Positions 16,501 through 25,781 are shown, numbered from the stretch's first letter. The stretch is DNA of 64,000 nt from Armatimonadota bacterium (GCA_025998755.1 AP024674.1:186001-250000); one strand, 5' to 3'. Notes: a model not told the origin generated them from the letters alone. Numbers and translations are program-made.

Positions 16501-19219
16501 ATGAAGGAGAAGATCGTCAGGGTTGGGCGCGGACGTGTCCACTTCCTGGGCCGCCCGTCTGGCTGTGTTGTTCTGGGCCGGCTGGTTCCTGCTGTCCTGC
16601 TGGTGTTTGCCGCTGTCTGTGTCCTGTCCCCGCGACCTGCCGCCGCAACCCCCCCCCGACATCCTGTGGATGAGAGGAGGGCACGCGATTGATGTTTCCT
16701 CCGTCGCCTTGTCCCCGGACGGTCAGCTCCTTGCGAGCGGAAGTGGTGACAAAACCATCAAGCTCTGGCGCGTGTCGGACGGGACGCTGGTGCGCACTCT
16801 GACCGGGCACACGGGTTATGTTTTGTCCGTAGCCTTTTCCCCGGACGGGCGGGTCCTTGCGAGCGGGAGTTGGGACAACACCATCAAGCTCTGGCGCGCG
16901 TCGGACGGGACACTGGTGCGCACGCTGACCGGGCACACGGATAGTGTTCGGTCCGTCGCCTTTTCCCCGGACGGTCAGCTCCTTGCGAGCGGAAGTCCGG
17001 ACCAAACCGTCAGGCTTTGGCGCGCGTCGGACGGGATGCTGGTGCGCACGCTGACCGGGCACACGGATAGTGTTCGGTCCGTCGCCTTTTCCCCGGACGG
17101 TCAGCTCCTTGCGAGCGGAAGTTGGGACGAAACCATCAGGCTCTGGCGCGTGTCGGACGGGGCGGAGGTGCGCACTCTGACCGGGCACAGGGATTATGTT
17201 AACTCCGTTGCCTTTTCCCCGGACGGGCAGCTCCTTGCGAGCGGAAGTTGGGACGAAACCATCAAGCTCTGGCGCGTGTCGGACGGGACGCTGGTGCGCA
17301 CTCTGGCCGGGCACACGGGTGTTGCTTTCTCCGTTGCCTTTTCCCCGGACGGTCAGTTCCTTGCCGGCGGAGGCGAATATACCTACGGAAACATCAAGCT
17401 CTGGCGCGTGTCGGACGGGTCGCTGGTGCGCACTCTGACCGGGCACACGGGTTATGTTAGGTCCGTCGCCTTTTCTCCGGACGGTCAGCTCCTTGCGAGC
17501 GGAAGTTATGACAAAACCGTCAAGCTCTGGCGCGTGTCGGACGGGGCGGAGGTGCGCACGCTGACCGGGCACACGAGTTCTGTTAACTCCGTTGCCTTTT
17601 CCCCGGACGGTCAGCTCCTTGCCAGCGGAAGTTCGGTCGAAACCATCAGGCTCTGGCGCGTGTCGGACGGGACGCTGGTGCGCACGCTGACCGGGCACAC
17701 GTATGGTGTTGAGTCCGTTGCCTTTTCCCCGGACGGGCGGGTCCTTGCGAGCGGGAGTTGGGACAACACCATCAAGCTCTGGCGCGCGTCGGACGGGACA
17801 CTGGTGCGCACGCTGACCGCGCACACGGATACTGTTCGGTCCGTTGCCTTTTCCCCGGACGGTCAGCTCCTTGCGAGCGGAAGTTGGGACGAAACCATCA
17901 AGCTCTGGCGCGTGTCGGACGGGACGCTGGTGCGCACTCTGACCAGGCACACGGGTGATGTTAACTCCGTCGCCTTTTCCCCGGACGGTCAGTTCCTTGC
18001 CAGCGGAAGTAATGACGCAACCATCAAGCTCTGGCGCGTGTCGGACGGGTCGCTGGTGCGCACTCTGACCAGGCACACGAGTGAAGTTACGTCCGTTGCC
18101 TTTTCCCCGGACGGTCAGCTCCTTGCGAGCGGAAGTGATGACAGAACCATCAGGCTCTGGCGCGTGTCGGACGGGGCGGAGGTGCGCACTCTGACCGGGC
18201 ACAGGGGTTATGTTAACTCCGTTGCCTTTTCCCCGGACGGTCAGGTCCTTGCCAGCGGAAGTTATGACGCAACCATCAAGCTCTGGCGCGTGTCGGACGG
18301 GTCGCTGTTGCGCACTCTGACAGGGCACACAAACTTTGTTTTGTCCGTCGCCTTTTCCTGGGCCGAAAGGGCCGGGTTGCAGTGTATCGGGCAGAGAAGC
18401 CTTGATTTGTCCGTCCAGTCCGTCGCCTTTTCCCCGGACGGTCAGCTCCTCGCCAGTGCAGGTGAGGAAAGTGAGGGCAATAGTACCCTCAGGCTCTGGA
18501 GGATCTCAGACGGCAGGCTTATCAAAACCTACAGCCGGGAGGAAATGGGGTTCGAGCCTTTTGCCTTCTCTCCGGATGGAAGACTGCTGGCATGGGGCGA
18601 AGGCAGCTCGGTTGTCGCGGCCTTTGGCCCCGACTTATCGCCTCCGCTGACTCCTGCAGTAACAGACAGGGGCCGGTTCACCCGAATCAGCTCCGAACTG
18701 GCGGCCAGTTGGACGTCATCGGATCCCGAGACCGGCATTGCGGAGTATCAGTATGCCATCGGCACGTCTCCCACGGATCCCGGCAGCGGCTACGTTGTGG
18801 ACTGGCAGTCCACCGAGGCAACCACGAAGCGAACGGCAGCATGGCTGAGCCTGCAGGATGGCGTCACCTATTACTGGTATGTGAAGGCGCGAAACAGATA
18901 CGGTCTGTGGAGCGGGGTGGGGGTGAGCGACGGGATCACTGTGGACGGCAGTCCACCTGAGACTACCATCACTGGTGGGCTGGGAGGCTCGAGTAGGGAG
19001 CCTGCTTTTACGTTCACAGGAGTGGACAACCTTACAGCATCCTCTGCAATACAGTTTCAGTGGAGGCTTGATGCAGGTAGCTGGAAGTCTGCCGGTCGCG
19101 AGACGATCGTTCGCCTGAAAAACGTAGGGAAAGGCATGCATACGTTTCAGGTTCGGGCAGTTGACCTTGCGGGCAACGTTGATCCCACGCCGGCAAGTGT
19201 TACTTGGTCGGTTCCCTGA
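16501..19219 (+). CDS. Exported WD40 beta-propeller protein with fibronectin-like tail; signal peptide out of frame at a C9 tract
   Basis: The continuous WD40 frame runs from a TTG at 16523 (898 residues). The better start is the ATG at 16501: it has a GAGGTG site, and the same MKEKIVRV start opens the gene at 58244. That frame encodes a classical signal peptide (basic n-region, LVPAVLLVFAAVCVL, PRPAAA cleavage-like site) but leaves the WD40 frame at nine Cs (16649-16657). With eight Cs it would read straight into PPDILWMRGGHA. About 13 clean 42-residue blades (SVAFSPDGQLLASGSWDETI and variants) and two or three worn ones follow, suggesting two seven-bladed propellers. Then come a fibronectin-III-like domain (about residues 720-820) and an Ig-like end. 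Probably secreted or surface-bound; binding partner unknown. Confidence 0.85.
16649..16657 (+). repeat. C9 homopolymer tract at the signal peptide/WD40 junction
   Basis: Nine consecutive Cs. Eight would fuse the signal-peptide frame to the propeller frame; nine put the signal peptide into a short frame ending at 16692. The identical tract is in copy B at 49296-49304. Confidence 0.85.
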
Positions 19220-19269
19220 GAGCGAGCGCGAAAGAGGTTTTGTGCCGAAATGACAGGTGGTGGGCCGTG

Positions 19270-19339
19270 CAGTTGGTGATCCGTCCGCGTTCGTCTTCGG
19301 ACTTCCAGGTGGTCACGAGTGCCGAGGGGCCATAAGGCG
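19270..19339 (+). other. Remnant of the 3' end of a 58244-type gene
   Basis: Seventy bases after the WD40 stop match the last codons, stop and next bases of the large gene ending at 63388 (63323-63392) with one visible mismatch. In frame it still reads as the same C-terminus. The copy at 51931-52000 matches as well. It is a leftover of a deletion or fusion between gene ends, no longer translated with the WD40 frame. Confidence 0.8.
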
Positions 19340-19368
19340 CCCGGCGATATCTCCTTCATCTCACCTCT

Positions 19369-19396
19369 GCCCGCCCCTGCCGGGGCGGGCTTTTTT
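19369..19396 (+). terminator. Rho-independent terminator after the WD40 cassette
   Basis: Nine-base-pair GC stem (GCCCGCCCC / GGGGCGGGC) with a 4-base loop, followed by six Ts. Confidence 0.92.
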
Positions 19397-19768
19397 CTTG
19401 GTGTTCCGGACGGATCTTGCCGTGGCATGCGGCATTGAACCGGACGGAGTGCATAAGTCGTGGCCGTCCATCCCGCAGACCTCGATCAATGCCTGCAACC
19501 TTGCAGTGTTCAGCTCTCTCCCGCAAGCGTGGGACGCGCCGGGCTGCGTGCCGGTGGAGGGCGGGCAGGCCGGCTGATGAAGTGCAAGGCAGGTTGTATG
19601 CGCGCGAAGACCTGCCGGCTGGAGTTCCATACCTCCGACCGCTGCAGCCCTGGGGAACAGGGTTCTCTGCCTCCGCCAACGTGGAAATGGCGGTGTGGGT
19701 GTCGTTCTCCGATTGTGCAGCGAAGCTGCAACCGACCCCTGCGGGTGAGAAAGCAAAAAGAAAACCCC
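19397..19768. other. Intergenic stretch with a 24-nt fragment of the DUF1537 kinase gene
   Basis: No intact gene. Bases 19428-19451 are identical to 21963-21986 inside the DUF1537 kinase gene and in the same frame read ACGIEPDGV. This looks like the scar of an older copy. The rest shows nothing I recognise. Confidence 0.55.
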
Positions 19769-19808
19769 TTGACTTCCGAGTAGGATGCTGGTAGATTATC
19801 AGCTGATA
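19769..19808 (+). promoter_or_regulatory. Promoter of the sugar-acid operon with overlapping palindromic operator
   Basis: TTGACT, 17-base spacer, TAGATT (19792-19797), directly overlapped by the perfect 12-base palindrome TATCAGCTGATA (19797-19808). GATTATCAG here matches, on the reverse strand, CTGATAATC at the downstream site 27580. The placement fits a repressor. Confidence 0.65.
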
Positions 19809-19924
19809 GATATGTTCGGCCACGGGATGATGTCCTGGCCGAAAGCCGTCGGCGTATCGCTTTCAGTGAGGTTGTGTCGCCGTGAGGCGACCATGTCCGC
19901 GAGCCGAAGGGGAAGACTGTTGTG

Positions 19925-21547
19925 ATGAAACACAGCGGTATCGATCGGAGGAGATTCTTGCAGGCGTCAGCTGCTTCGTTCGCTGCACTGCCCTTCGCCG
20001 GCGCAGCGAGGGCTGAGCGGGTGAATACACAAACGGAGGTCGGTGCGGTGCCGGAGAGGGTTTTTCAGAAGCCGAGCGGGGAGCCATACAGCCTGTTGGG
20101 GAGCAGGATGGTGTTCACGAACTGGCTTTTCATCAGGCCGGGCAGTTTTGCTTGGGTGGATGAGCAGGGCAATCACGTCAGTGTGGGCGGCTCGGCGGGA
20201 ATGTGGGGGCCGCGCCTTACCAAGGCCGAGTTCCCCTATGGCATCAGGCTGGTGGCTCGGCCGGCAAGGCGAATGGGGCCTGTGATGACCCTCCCTGAAG
20301 GTCAGCCATTCTCATATCTGGTTTTGGGCTCCGTCATTCAGGATGGTGGGGTCTACCGCGCGTGGACCGGCCCCCACTACAGAGAGTCCACGGACGGTGT
20401 GAACTGGGGCTCCCCCGTCCCATGTCAGGCTGACGGAGGAGGTCCGATGAGCCTAGCCGGGGGCACGGTCTTCGTGGACCCGTCCGCCCCCCGGCACGAG
20501 CGCTACAAGTATGTGGGTGGCGGCCAAATCTCGCGTGAGGATTACGAGCGTTTCAAATCCCGGTATCCGGACCGATGGGAGCCCCGATCCGACCGGGAGA
20601 ACCACATCTTGGCGGTGGTCGGCGCGGTATCTGGGGATGGAGTGCACTGGAAAATTCTTCCCGAGCCGCTGGTTGTGGAACACAGCGACACGCACATTAC
20701 GGCCTACTATGACCAACGCCTGCGGAAGTATGTTATCTACACCCGCAACTATATGATCTGGCCCAGTGCCGATCCGAAGGCTGCGGGCACGGTGCCCTGG
20801 TATGAGATCGGTCGACGCTCCATAGGCCGGACGGAGAGTGATCGGTTCGAGGCGTTTCCGGTTTCGGAGGTGGTTCTGGTCCCGGATCCTTCGCTCCAGG
20901 CCTCAGAACTCCTTTACACCAACTGCCGCACGTGCATACCCGGCGCGCCGGACCTCCATCTGATGTTCCCAGCCATTTGGCATCTGATCGACGATACCAC
21001 CTCCACGGTTGTAGCTTCCAGCCACGATGGGAAGGTGTGGACGTATCTTCCCGGTGGTCCTGTTCTTGAAACACCGGAGTATGGCGAGTGGGACGGAGGA
21101 TGCCATTTTGCGGGGCCGAATCTGATCGAGCTTCCAAACGGAGACTTTGCTCTGCCTTACTGCGGCTACAACTTTCCGCACAAATATCCCAGGGGGCAGT
21201 TGAAGAACGGAGTCGGTTATGCCATTTGGCCGAAAGGGCGGATTATAGCCCTGGAGGCGGCCGAGCGCGGCGAGTTCACTACCGGGGCTTTCATGCCTCC
21301 TGGTCGGAAAATGAGGATCAATGCGGTTACAGCGCGGGCGGGTCATATCCGCATTGAGGTGTTGGACCTTGCGAAGGGTGTGGCGGCCGGCCGCAGCTTC
21401 GCAGACTGCGACCCGATAGTCGGGGATCGGTTCCGGCATCCGGTGACGTGGAAGGGCCAGGAGGATCTGGGCCACAGCCAGGGTGCTCCGGTGCGGCTTC
21501 GGTTCCAGATGGAAAAGGCGGCGATCTATGCCCTGGACTTCGAATAG
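19925..21547 (+). CDS. Tat-exported beta-propeller protein, putative glycosidase (GH43/GH32-like fold)
   Basis: 540 residues. The N-terminus has a twin-arginine signal (DRRRFLQASAAS) and an AGAARA cleavage-like site, so it is exported folded. The body shows repeated propeller-type segments with WxxxP and DGVNW/DGVHWK/DGKVWTYLPGGP motifs, like five-bladed glycosidases of the GH43/32/117/130 type. HFAGPNLIELPNGDFALPYCG resembles a blade bearing active-site acids. No family can be assigned with confidence. It is the first gene of the operon and would supply substrate for the sugar-acid pathway that follows. A GTG codon precedes the chosen ATG. Confidence 0.72.
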   Translation: MKHSGIDRRRFLQASAASFAALPFAGAARAERVNTQTEVGAVPERVFQKPSGEPYSLLGSRMVFTNWLFIRPGSFAWVDEQGNHVSVGGSAGMWGPRLTKAEFPYGIRLVARPARRMGPVMTLPEGQPFSYLVLGSVIQDGGVYRAWTGPHYRESTDGVNWGSPVPCQADGGGPMSLAGGTVFVDPSAPRHERYKYVGGGQISREDYERFKSRYPDRWEPRSDRENHILAVVGAVSGDGVHWKILPEPLVVEHSDTHITAYYDQRLRKYVIYTRNYMIWPSADPKAAGTVPWYEIGRRSIGRTESDRFEAFPVSEVVLVPDPSLQASELLYTNCRTCIPGAPDLHLMFPAIWHLIDDTTSTVVASSHDGKVWTYLPGGPVLETPEYGEWDGGCHFAGPNLIELPNGDFALPYCGYNFPHKYPRGQLKNGVGYAIWPKGRIIALEAAERGEFTTGAFMPPGRKMRINAVTARAGHIRIEVLDLAKGVAAGRSFADCDPIVGDRFRHPVTWKGQEDLGHSQGAPVRLRFQMEKAAIYALDFE

Positions 21548-21572
21548 CGGATCCGGGACCGCCGGCAGGTGG

Positions 21573-22973
21573 ATGGAAGAGATCGAGGCTCTGCAGGAAT
21601 GGCATAGCCCATTCCCGCACGCACGCCGCGAGGTCCGGACCGCACTGGTAGCATCCGGACAGAAACTGGTCGTGGTGGATGATGACCCCACCGGCACTCA
21701 GACGGTCCGCGATGTCGCTGTCTATCTGGACTGGTCCCCCCGCGCAATGCGGGAGGCCATCACTGCTGAGTACCCAGTGTTCTACGTGTCCACCAACTCG
21801 CGGAGCCTGTCATCAGAAGAGACGGCGGCCTTGGGTCGGGAACTGGGACGCATTCTTGCCGCCCAGGCGCGCGCGTCCGGCGTGCGCCTGCTGATCGCAT
21901 CGCGCAGTGACAGTACGTTGCGAGGTCACTTTCCTGTCGAGACTGACGCCCTGGCCGAAGGCTGCGGCATTGAACCGGACGGAGTGATTATCGCGCCGGC
22001 TTTTTTCGAGGGCGGAAGATATACGCTGGATGATGTCCATTTTGTGGCGCGCGAAGGGGAGGCTCTGCCCGTGGAGCAGACCGAGTTCGCGCGCGACCCA
22101 GTATTCGGATACCGCAGCAGCAACCTAAGGGACTGGGTGGAGGAGAAGACCCGAGGCCGATGGAGTAGGGATCGGGTGGTGTCGGTGTCGCTCGGGACCC
22201 TGCGTCACGAGGGGCCAGATGGTGTGGCCAATATCCTGTCCTCCTGCAAGGATGGGCAGCCGGTGATTGTAAACGCCGTCTGCTATGCGGACTTTGACAC
22301 CTTCGTCCTTGGGCTGCTCAAGGCGGAGGAGTTGGGGAAAACCTTCATCTATCGGTGCTCGGCATCGTTCGTGAAGTCGCGAGGAGGATTTCCGGAGGCA
22401 TCTCTCCTGAGGCACGATGAGATCTCGGCGCCAGGGGACGCAGCGCTTGTATTGGCAGGATCGTACGTCGAGCGGACAGGCTGGCAACTGCGCACGCTCC
22501 TAGACTCGGGAGCGGCCGAGGGACGCGAGCTTCGGGTGGAAGCTCTGGTGGACCAATCGATTCGGGAGCGGGAGATCCGCGACTGTGCGGAGTGGATTGA
22601 CAGGTGTCTGAACAGCAAGCGCTCGGCGGTCGTCTACACTTCGCGCGCGCGGCTTCCGCTGGAGGGACAGGCCTTTCTGGAGGCCGGACAACTCATCATG
22701 GCTGGCCTGTGCGAAGTGGTCGAGTTGGTCACTGTCCGTCCGGCGTCCGTCGTTACCAAAGGCGGAATCACCAGCATCGAAATCGCAAGATCGGCATTGG
22801 GGGCAAAACGCGCGTGGGTGCTCGGTCAGATCCTGCCGGGGGTGCCTGTCTGGCGTCTGGATGATGGCAGCCGTTGGCCTGGCGTTCCGCTGGTGGTTTT
22901 TCCGGGCAACGTGGGCGACGACCGGGCTCTTCTGCAGGTGCTCCATACGACCGCGGGAGGCTCGGGGCAGTGA
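21573..22973 (+). CDS. Four-carbon acid sugar kinase family protein (DUF1537; OtnK/DtnK-like)
   Basis: 466 residues. The N-terminal domain has LVVVDDDPTGTQTV, the hallmark of DUF1537 kinases, plus YVSTNSRSLSSEE and ASRSDSTLRGHFPVE. The C-terminal domain has TKGGITSIEIARSALG and a late WRLDDGSRWPGVPLVVFPGN, the nucleotide-binding half. Family members phosphorylate D-erythronate, D- or L-threonate or related acids with ATP. The next genes (oxidoreductase, NAD dehydrogenase, aldolase) suit such a pathway. The start is uncertain: the ATG at 21573 has a poorly spaced AGG, and one at 21528 would overlap the previous gene by 20 nt. It overlaps the next gene by 4 nt. Confidence 0.87.
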   Translation: MEEIEALQEWHSPFPHARREVRTALVASGQKLVVVDDDPTGTQTVRDVAVYLDWSPRAMREAITAEYPVFYVSTNSRSLSSEETAALGRELGRILAAQARASGVRLLIASRSDSTLRGHFPVETDALAEGCGIEPDGVIIAPAFFEGGRYTLDDVHFVAREGEALPVEQTEFARDPVFGYRSSNLRDWVEEKTRGRWSRDRVVSVSLGTLRHEGPDGVANILSSCKDGQPVIVNAVCYADFDTFVLGLLKAEELGKTFIYRCSASFVKSRGGFPEASLLRHDEISAPGDAALVLAGSYVERTGWQLRTLLDSGAAEGRELRVEALVDQSIREREIRDCAEWIDRCLNSKRSAVVYTSRARLPLEGQAFLEAGQLIMAGLCEVVELVTVRPASVVTKGGITSIEIARSALGAKRAWVLGQILPGVPVWRLDDGSRWPGVPLVVFPGNVGDDRALLQVLHTTAGGSGQ

Positions 22974-23950
22974 AATACGCAAACCTCGGTCGGTCTCCTT
23001 TGAAGGTCTCCAGGTTCTGCTTCGGGACTATGTCTTTCGGAGCAGTGAACGACGCTGCGGAGTCGGAGCGTTTGGTACGTCGGGCGCTGGATCTCGGTGT
23101 TAACTTTTTCGATACTGCCGTCGCCTACACAGACGGGCAGTCAGAGGAGTTCCTGGGGCAGGCCGTCAAGGGCGTGCGGGATCAGGTGGTGCTATGCACG
23201 AAATTCGGCTCCCGGCAGGAGATCGGCACGGGCATCAATGACCGGCAAAGCTCTCGCTATCATCTGGTGCGCGCGCTGGAGACCAGCCTGCGCCGTCTGC
23301 AGACCGATTACGTGGATCTGTATCTCCTCCACATGCCGCACCCGGGGATGAATCTGGAGGAGACCCTGTCGGCTCTCGACGACGTTGTGCGCCAGGGCAA
23401 GGCGCTTTACGTGGGTTGCTCTAATTTCCCGGCGTGGTTGCTCTGCAAGTCGCTATGGCTCAGTGACGTGCGGGGGTGGTGCTCTTTCCGGACGCTGCAG
23501 TCGGCCTACAACCTAATTGAACGGGGTGTCGAACTGGAGATCCTTCCGCTCTGCCACGCGGAGGGGATCGCCTTCATGGCGTACCGTGGACTATGCCGGG
23601 GGATACTTGCCGGCCAGTATTTGGAGTCCGGCGGAGATGCAGACGAAAGAGCCTCACTCCTCCAGCAGAAGCACGCGGCGGGCGTCCAGAGACTTCAGGA
23701 TTTTGCTGCTTCGACGGGTAGGACGCCGGCGCAGGCGGCTCTCGCGTGGTTGCTGGCCCATCCTGCAGTCACGTGCGCTGTCGTAGGTCCGACGCGCAAG
23801 GAGGAACTGGAAGAACTGGCCGCCGGCGTGGACCACGAGCTCACGGCCGATCAGCGGGAAGAGCTAACCGCGGCTTTTCCGGTGAAGATCGAGGACGACC
23901 AGATCGGCGTTCACGCTACCTGGCGCACCAGGCTGGATCTTTTGCTATGA
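22970..23950 (+). CDS. Aldo/keto reductase
   Basis: 326 residues from a GTG at 22970 that overlaps the kinase stop (GTGA), with GGGAGG upstream. Typical features are NLGRSPLKVSRFCFGTMSFG at the start, DLGVNFFDTAVAY (the Asp and Tyr of the catalytic set), VVLCTKFG (Lys), DYVDLYLLHMPHPG (His) and a C-terminal ALAWLLAHPAVTCAVVG NADPH-binding segment. A TIM-barrel NAD(P)H-dependent reductase of a sugar or keto intermediate is expected. Part of a tight five-gene run. Confidence 0.92.
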   Translation: MKYANLGRSPLKVSRFCFGTMSFGAVNDAAESERLVRRALDLGVNFFDTAVAYTDGQSEEFLGQAVKGVRDQVVLCTKFGSRQEIGTGINDRQSSRYHLVRALETSLRRLQTDYVDLYLLHMPHPGMNLEETLSALDDVVRQGKALYVGCSNFPAWLLCKSLWLSDVRGWCSFRTLQSAYNLIERGVELEILPLCHAEGIAFMAYRGLCRGILAGQYLESGGDADERASLLQQKHAAGVQRLQDFAASTGRTPAQAALAWLLAHPAVTCAVVGPTRKEELEELAAGVDHELTADQREELTAAFPVKIEDDQIGVHATWRTRLDLLL

Positions 23951-23964
23951 CGGGGAGATCGCAG

Positions 23965-24925
23965 ATGGAGGACAGGGTCGGTTTCATAGGACTGGGAGTG
24001 ATGGGGGCTCCCATGGCCCGCAACGTCCGGAAAACCTTCCAGCAGGTTTGTGTCTACGACTGCGACAAGATCCGTCTCTCCGAGTTCTCCTCCGGTTTGT
24101 GTCTACGACTGCGACAAGATCCGTCTCTCCGAGTTCTCCTCCGGAGAGTATCGGATAGCGGATAGCGCAATGGAAACTGCCGCCGAGTCGGATGTGGTGG
24201 TCCTCTCGCTGCCCGGATCGGCTGCCGTGCTGGATGTGGTTCTCGGCAGCAAGGGCATCGCAGAAAGCCTGCCCGCCGGATCTGTGGTTGTGGACACTGG
24301 CACCACTGAGCCATCTGCCAGCCGCCGTATCGCGGCCGCGCTCGCCGAGAAATCCATCGGTTTTCTGGATGCTCCTGTCAGCGGCGGACAGAAGGCCGCC
24401 ATCGAAGGGACGCTCTCATTTATGGTCGGCGGCGATGAGGCGGTCTTCCAAAGGTGCCTGCCGGTGTTGCGGACGATGGGGTCCAGCGTGGTCAGGATGG
24501 GCGAGAGCGGCTCCGGATCGGTTGCCAAACTGGTCAACAACCTGATCGTCGGCGCACAGTTTGCGGCAATAGCGGAGGGCTTTACTCTGGCCGTAAAGAG
24601 CGGACTGGACACGGCTGTCCTGTACCAGGCCATTCGTGCAGGCTGGGCTCAGTCCAAGGTGCTGGATGTCAGTGCTGACGCATTTCTCCGGCGAGACTTC
24701 CGTCCGGGAGGTTCCGTCGACATTCACTGGAAGGATCTCGGTTATGCACTTTCGCTTGCCAAAGATGTGGATGTGCCGACTCCCGTGACGGCCATTGTCC
24801 ACGAGATCTTCAAGGCGGCCCGGGCGGGCGGGAAGGGTAGGATGGCCCAGCCCGCCATCGTAATGCTCTGGGAAGAGCTGCTGAACATTCAGGTAGGAAA
24901 ACAGGAAGATGAACAGACTTCGTAG
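23965..24925 (+). pseudogene. 3-hydroxyisobutyrate-dehydrogenase-family gene, frameshifted by a 49-bp tandem duplication
   Basis: The ATG at 23965 has GGGGAG upstream and opens with VGFIGLGVMGAPMARNV, the NAD-binding motif of beta-hydroxyacid dehydrogenases. A perfect 49-bp tandem duplication at 24047-24144 then shifts the frame. Past it the family pattern resumes: VVVLSLPGSAAVLDVV, VVDTGTTEPSASRRIA, FLDAPVSGGQKAAIEGTLSF, and KLVNNLI with the catalytic Lys. Removing one repeat unit gives a normal protein of about 300 residues. It would oxidise a hydroxyacid such as erythronate or threonate phosphate, or tartronate-like acids. The break may be real, reversible or an assembly fault. Confidence 0.85.
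24047..24144 (+). repeat. Perfect 2 x 49-bp tandem duplication
   Basis: The unit at 24047-24095 is repeated exactly at 24096-24144. Because 49 is not a multiple of three it breaks the dehydrogenase frame. Both the base before the unit and its end are GG, giving 2-bp microhomology. Confidence 0.95.
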
Positions 24926-25727
24926 CCGTATCGACACGGTTCGCCGGCCGCTACTGGGACTGGCGTGCCACAACTACAACCCGGCATTTCTGGATATGCT
25001 GGGCCACCTGGCAGTGGACGTTGTCTGGATCGAAATGGAGCACTCGCATATCTCCTTCGCGCAGGCAGCGGACCTTTGCCGCATCGCCGCCGGATTGGGC
25101 CTATTGACGATGATCCGCATACCAGACTCCAGGCGTGAGAGCGTCCTGAAGGCAGCCGAATGCGGGCCGGACATTTTGGATCTGCCGATGGCCAACTCCG
25201 TGGATGTCGTGACCAGCTTCATCAGTCACGCGCGATTCGCTCCAGAGGGGACACGGGGCTTTTTTGCAGCCTCGCGCGCGGTCAACTATGGCTTCGGCCC
25301 GGGAATAGCAGATATCCAGCAAGCCATCAACGAAGAGCTGTGCCTGATGGCTCAGATCGAAACGAAGGAAGCGGTCGTGCGAGCCGCAGAGATAAGTTCC
25401 GTGCCTGGCTTGGACGCTATATTCCTGGGACCTGGCGACCTTTCGGCCAGCTTTGGCGTCTCAGGGCAGACCTCGCACCCTCTGGTGCTGCAGGCTCTGG
25501 AGCAAGCTATTTGTGCGGCTCGTAAGGCCGGCAGGGTGGTGGCTCTGGCATCCGGGCCTGCCGACGTTGAGGAGTGGGCGGCCAAGGGGGTAGATCTTCT
25601 TTTCGTGGGAAGCGACATCAGTTGCTTGAAGCAAGGGCTGCTCGAGACACTCATCAGCGCGCGCGGGCTGTCTCGACCTAGCGTCGCTCCGCCACAGACA
25701 CCGCCACTGGCCGCGAAGCCGCTCTGA
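24909..25727 (+). CDS. HpcH/HpaI-family aldolase (2-keto-3-deoxy sugar acid aldolase type)
   Basis: 272 residues. Family features are GLACHNYNPAFLDMLG, DVVWIEMEHSHISF (a metal-ligand Glu), GPDILDLPMANSVDVV, LMAQIETKEAVVRA and GLDAIFLGPGDLSASFGV, the last matching the conserved LGPxDLS motif. Such class II, metal-dependent aldolases cleave 2-keto-3-deoxy acids to pyruvate and an aldehyde, or do related reactions on tartronate-type compounds. The ATG has GGAAG upstream and overlaps the end of the dehydrogenase gene by 17 nt, showing tight coupling in the sugar-acid operon. Confidence 0.9.
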   Translation: MNRLRSRIDTVRRPLLGLACHNYNPAFLDMLGHLAVDVVWIEMEHSHISFAQAADLCRIAAGLGLLTMIRIPDSRRESVLKAAECGPDILDLPMANSVDVVTSFISHARFAPEGTRGFFAASRAVNYGFGPGIADIQQAINEELCLMAQIETKEAVVRAAEISSVPGLDAIFLGPGDLSASFGVSGQTSHPLVLQALEQAICAARKAGRVVALASGPADVEEWAAKGVDLLFVGSDISCLKQGLLETLISARGLSRPSVAPPQTPPLAAKPL

Positions 25728-25781
25728 TGCAACTCCGTTTTGCCGCCGCAGTGATCCCGCCTGGTCTCTGGGGGACATAGA

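Larger units (their letters stand above)
16356..19396 (+). repeat. Long direct repeat, copy A (WD40 cassette)
   Basis: About 3 kb, from the promoter region through the terminator, is repeated at 49004-52058 in the same orientation. The translated WD40 part shows no difference over about 780 residues; the promoter/leader has only a handful of base changes. Clustered indels appear only near the 3' end. The leader part (to about 16521) occurs a third time at 58100-58266. Confidence 0.95.

Noticed and set aside
16517-18328. 603-codon open frame antisense to the WD40 repeats (and its twin at 49164-50975)
   Set aside because: It mirrors the blade repeat on the opposite strand with no independent protein pattern or start signal.
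16700-18345. 126-bp periodic repeat as CRISPR-like or satellite DNA
   Set aside because: The period is a 42-residue WD40 blade with coding constraint; there are no spacers.
16356-19396. WD40 cassette as an insertion sequence or transposon
   Set aside because: No transposase, terminal inverted repeats or target-site duplication could be seen.
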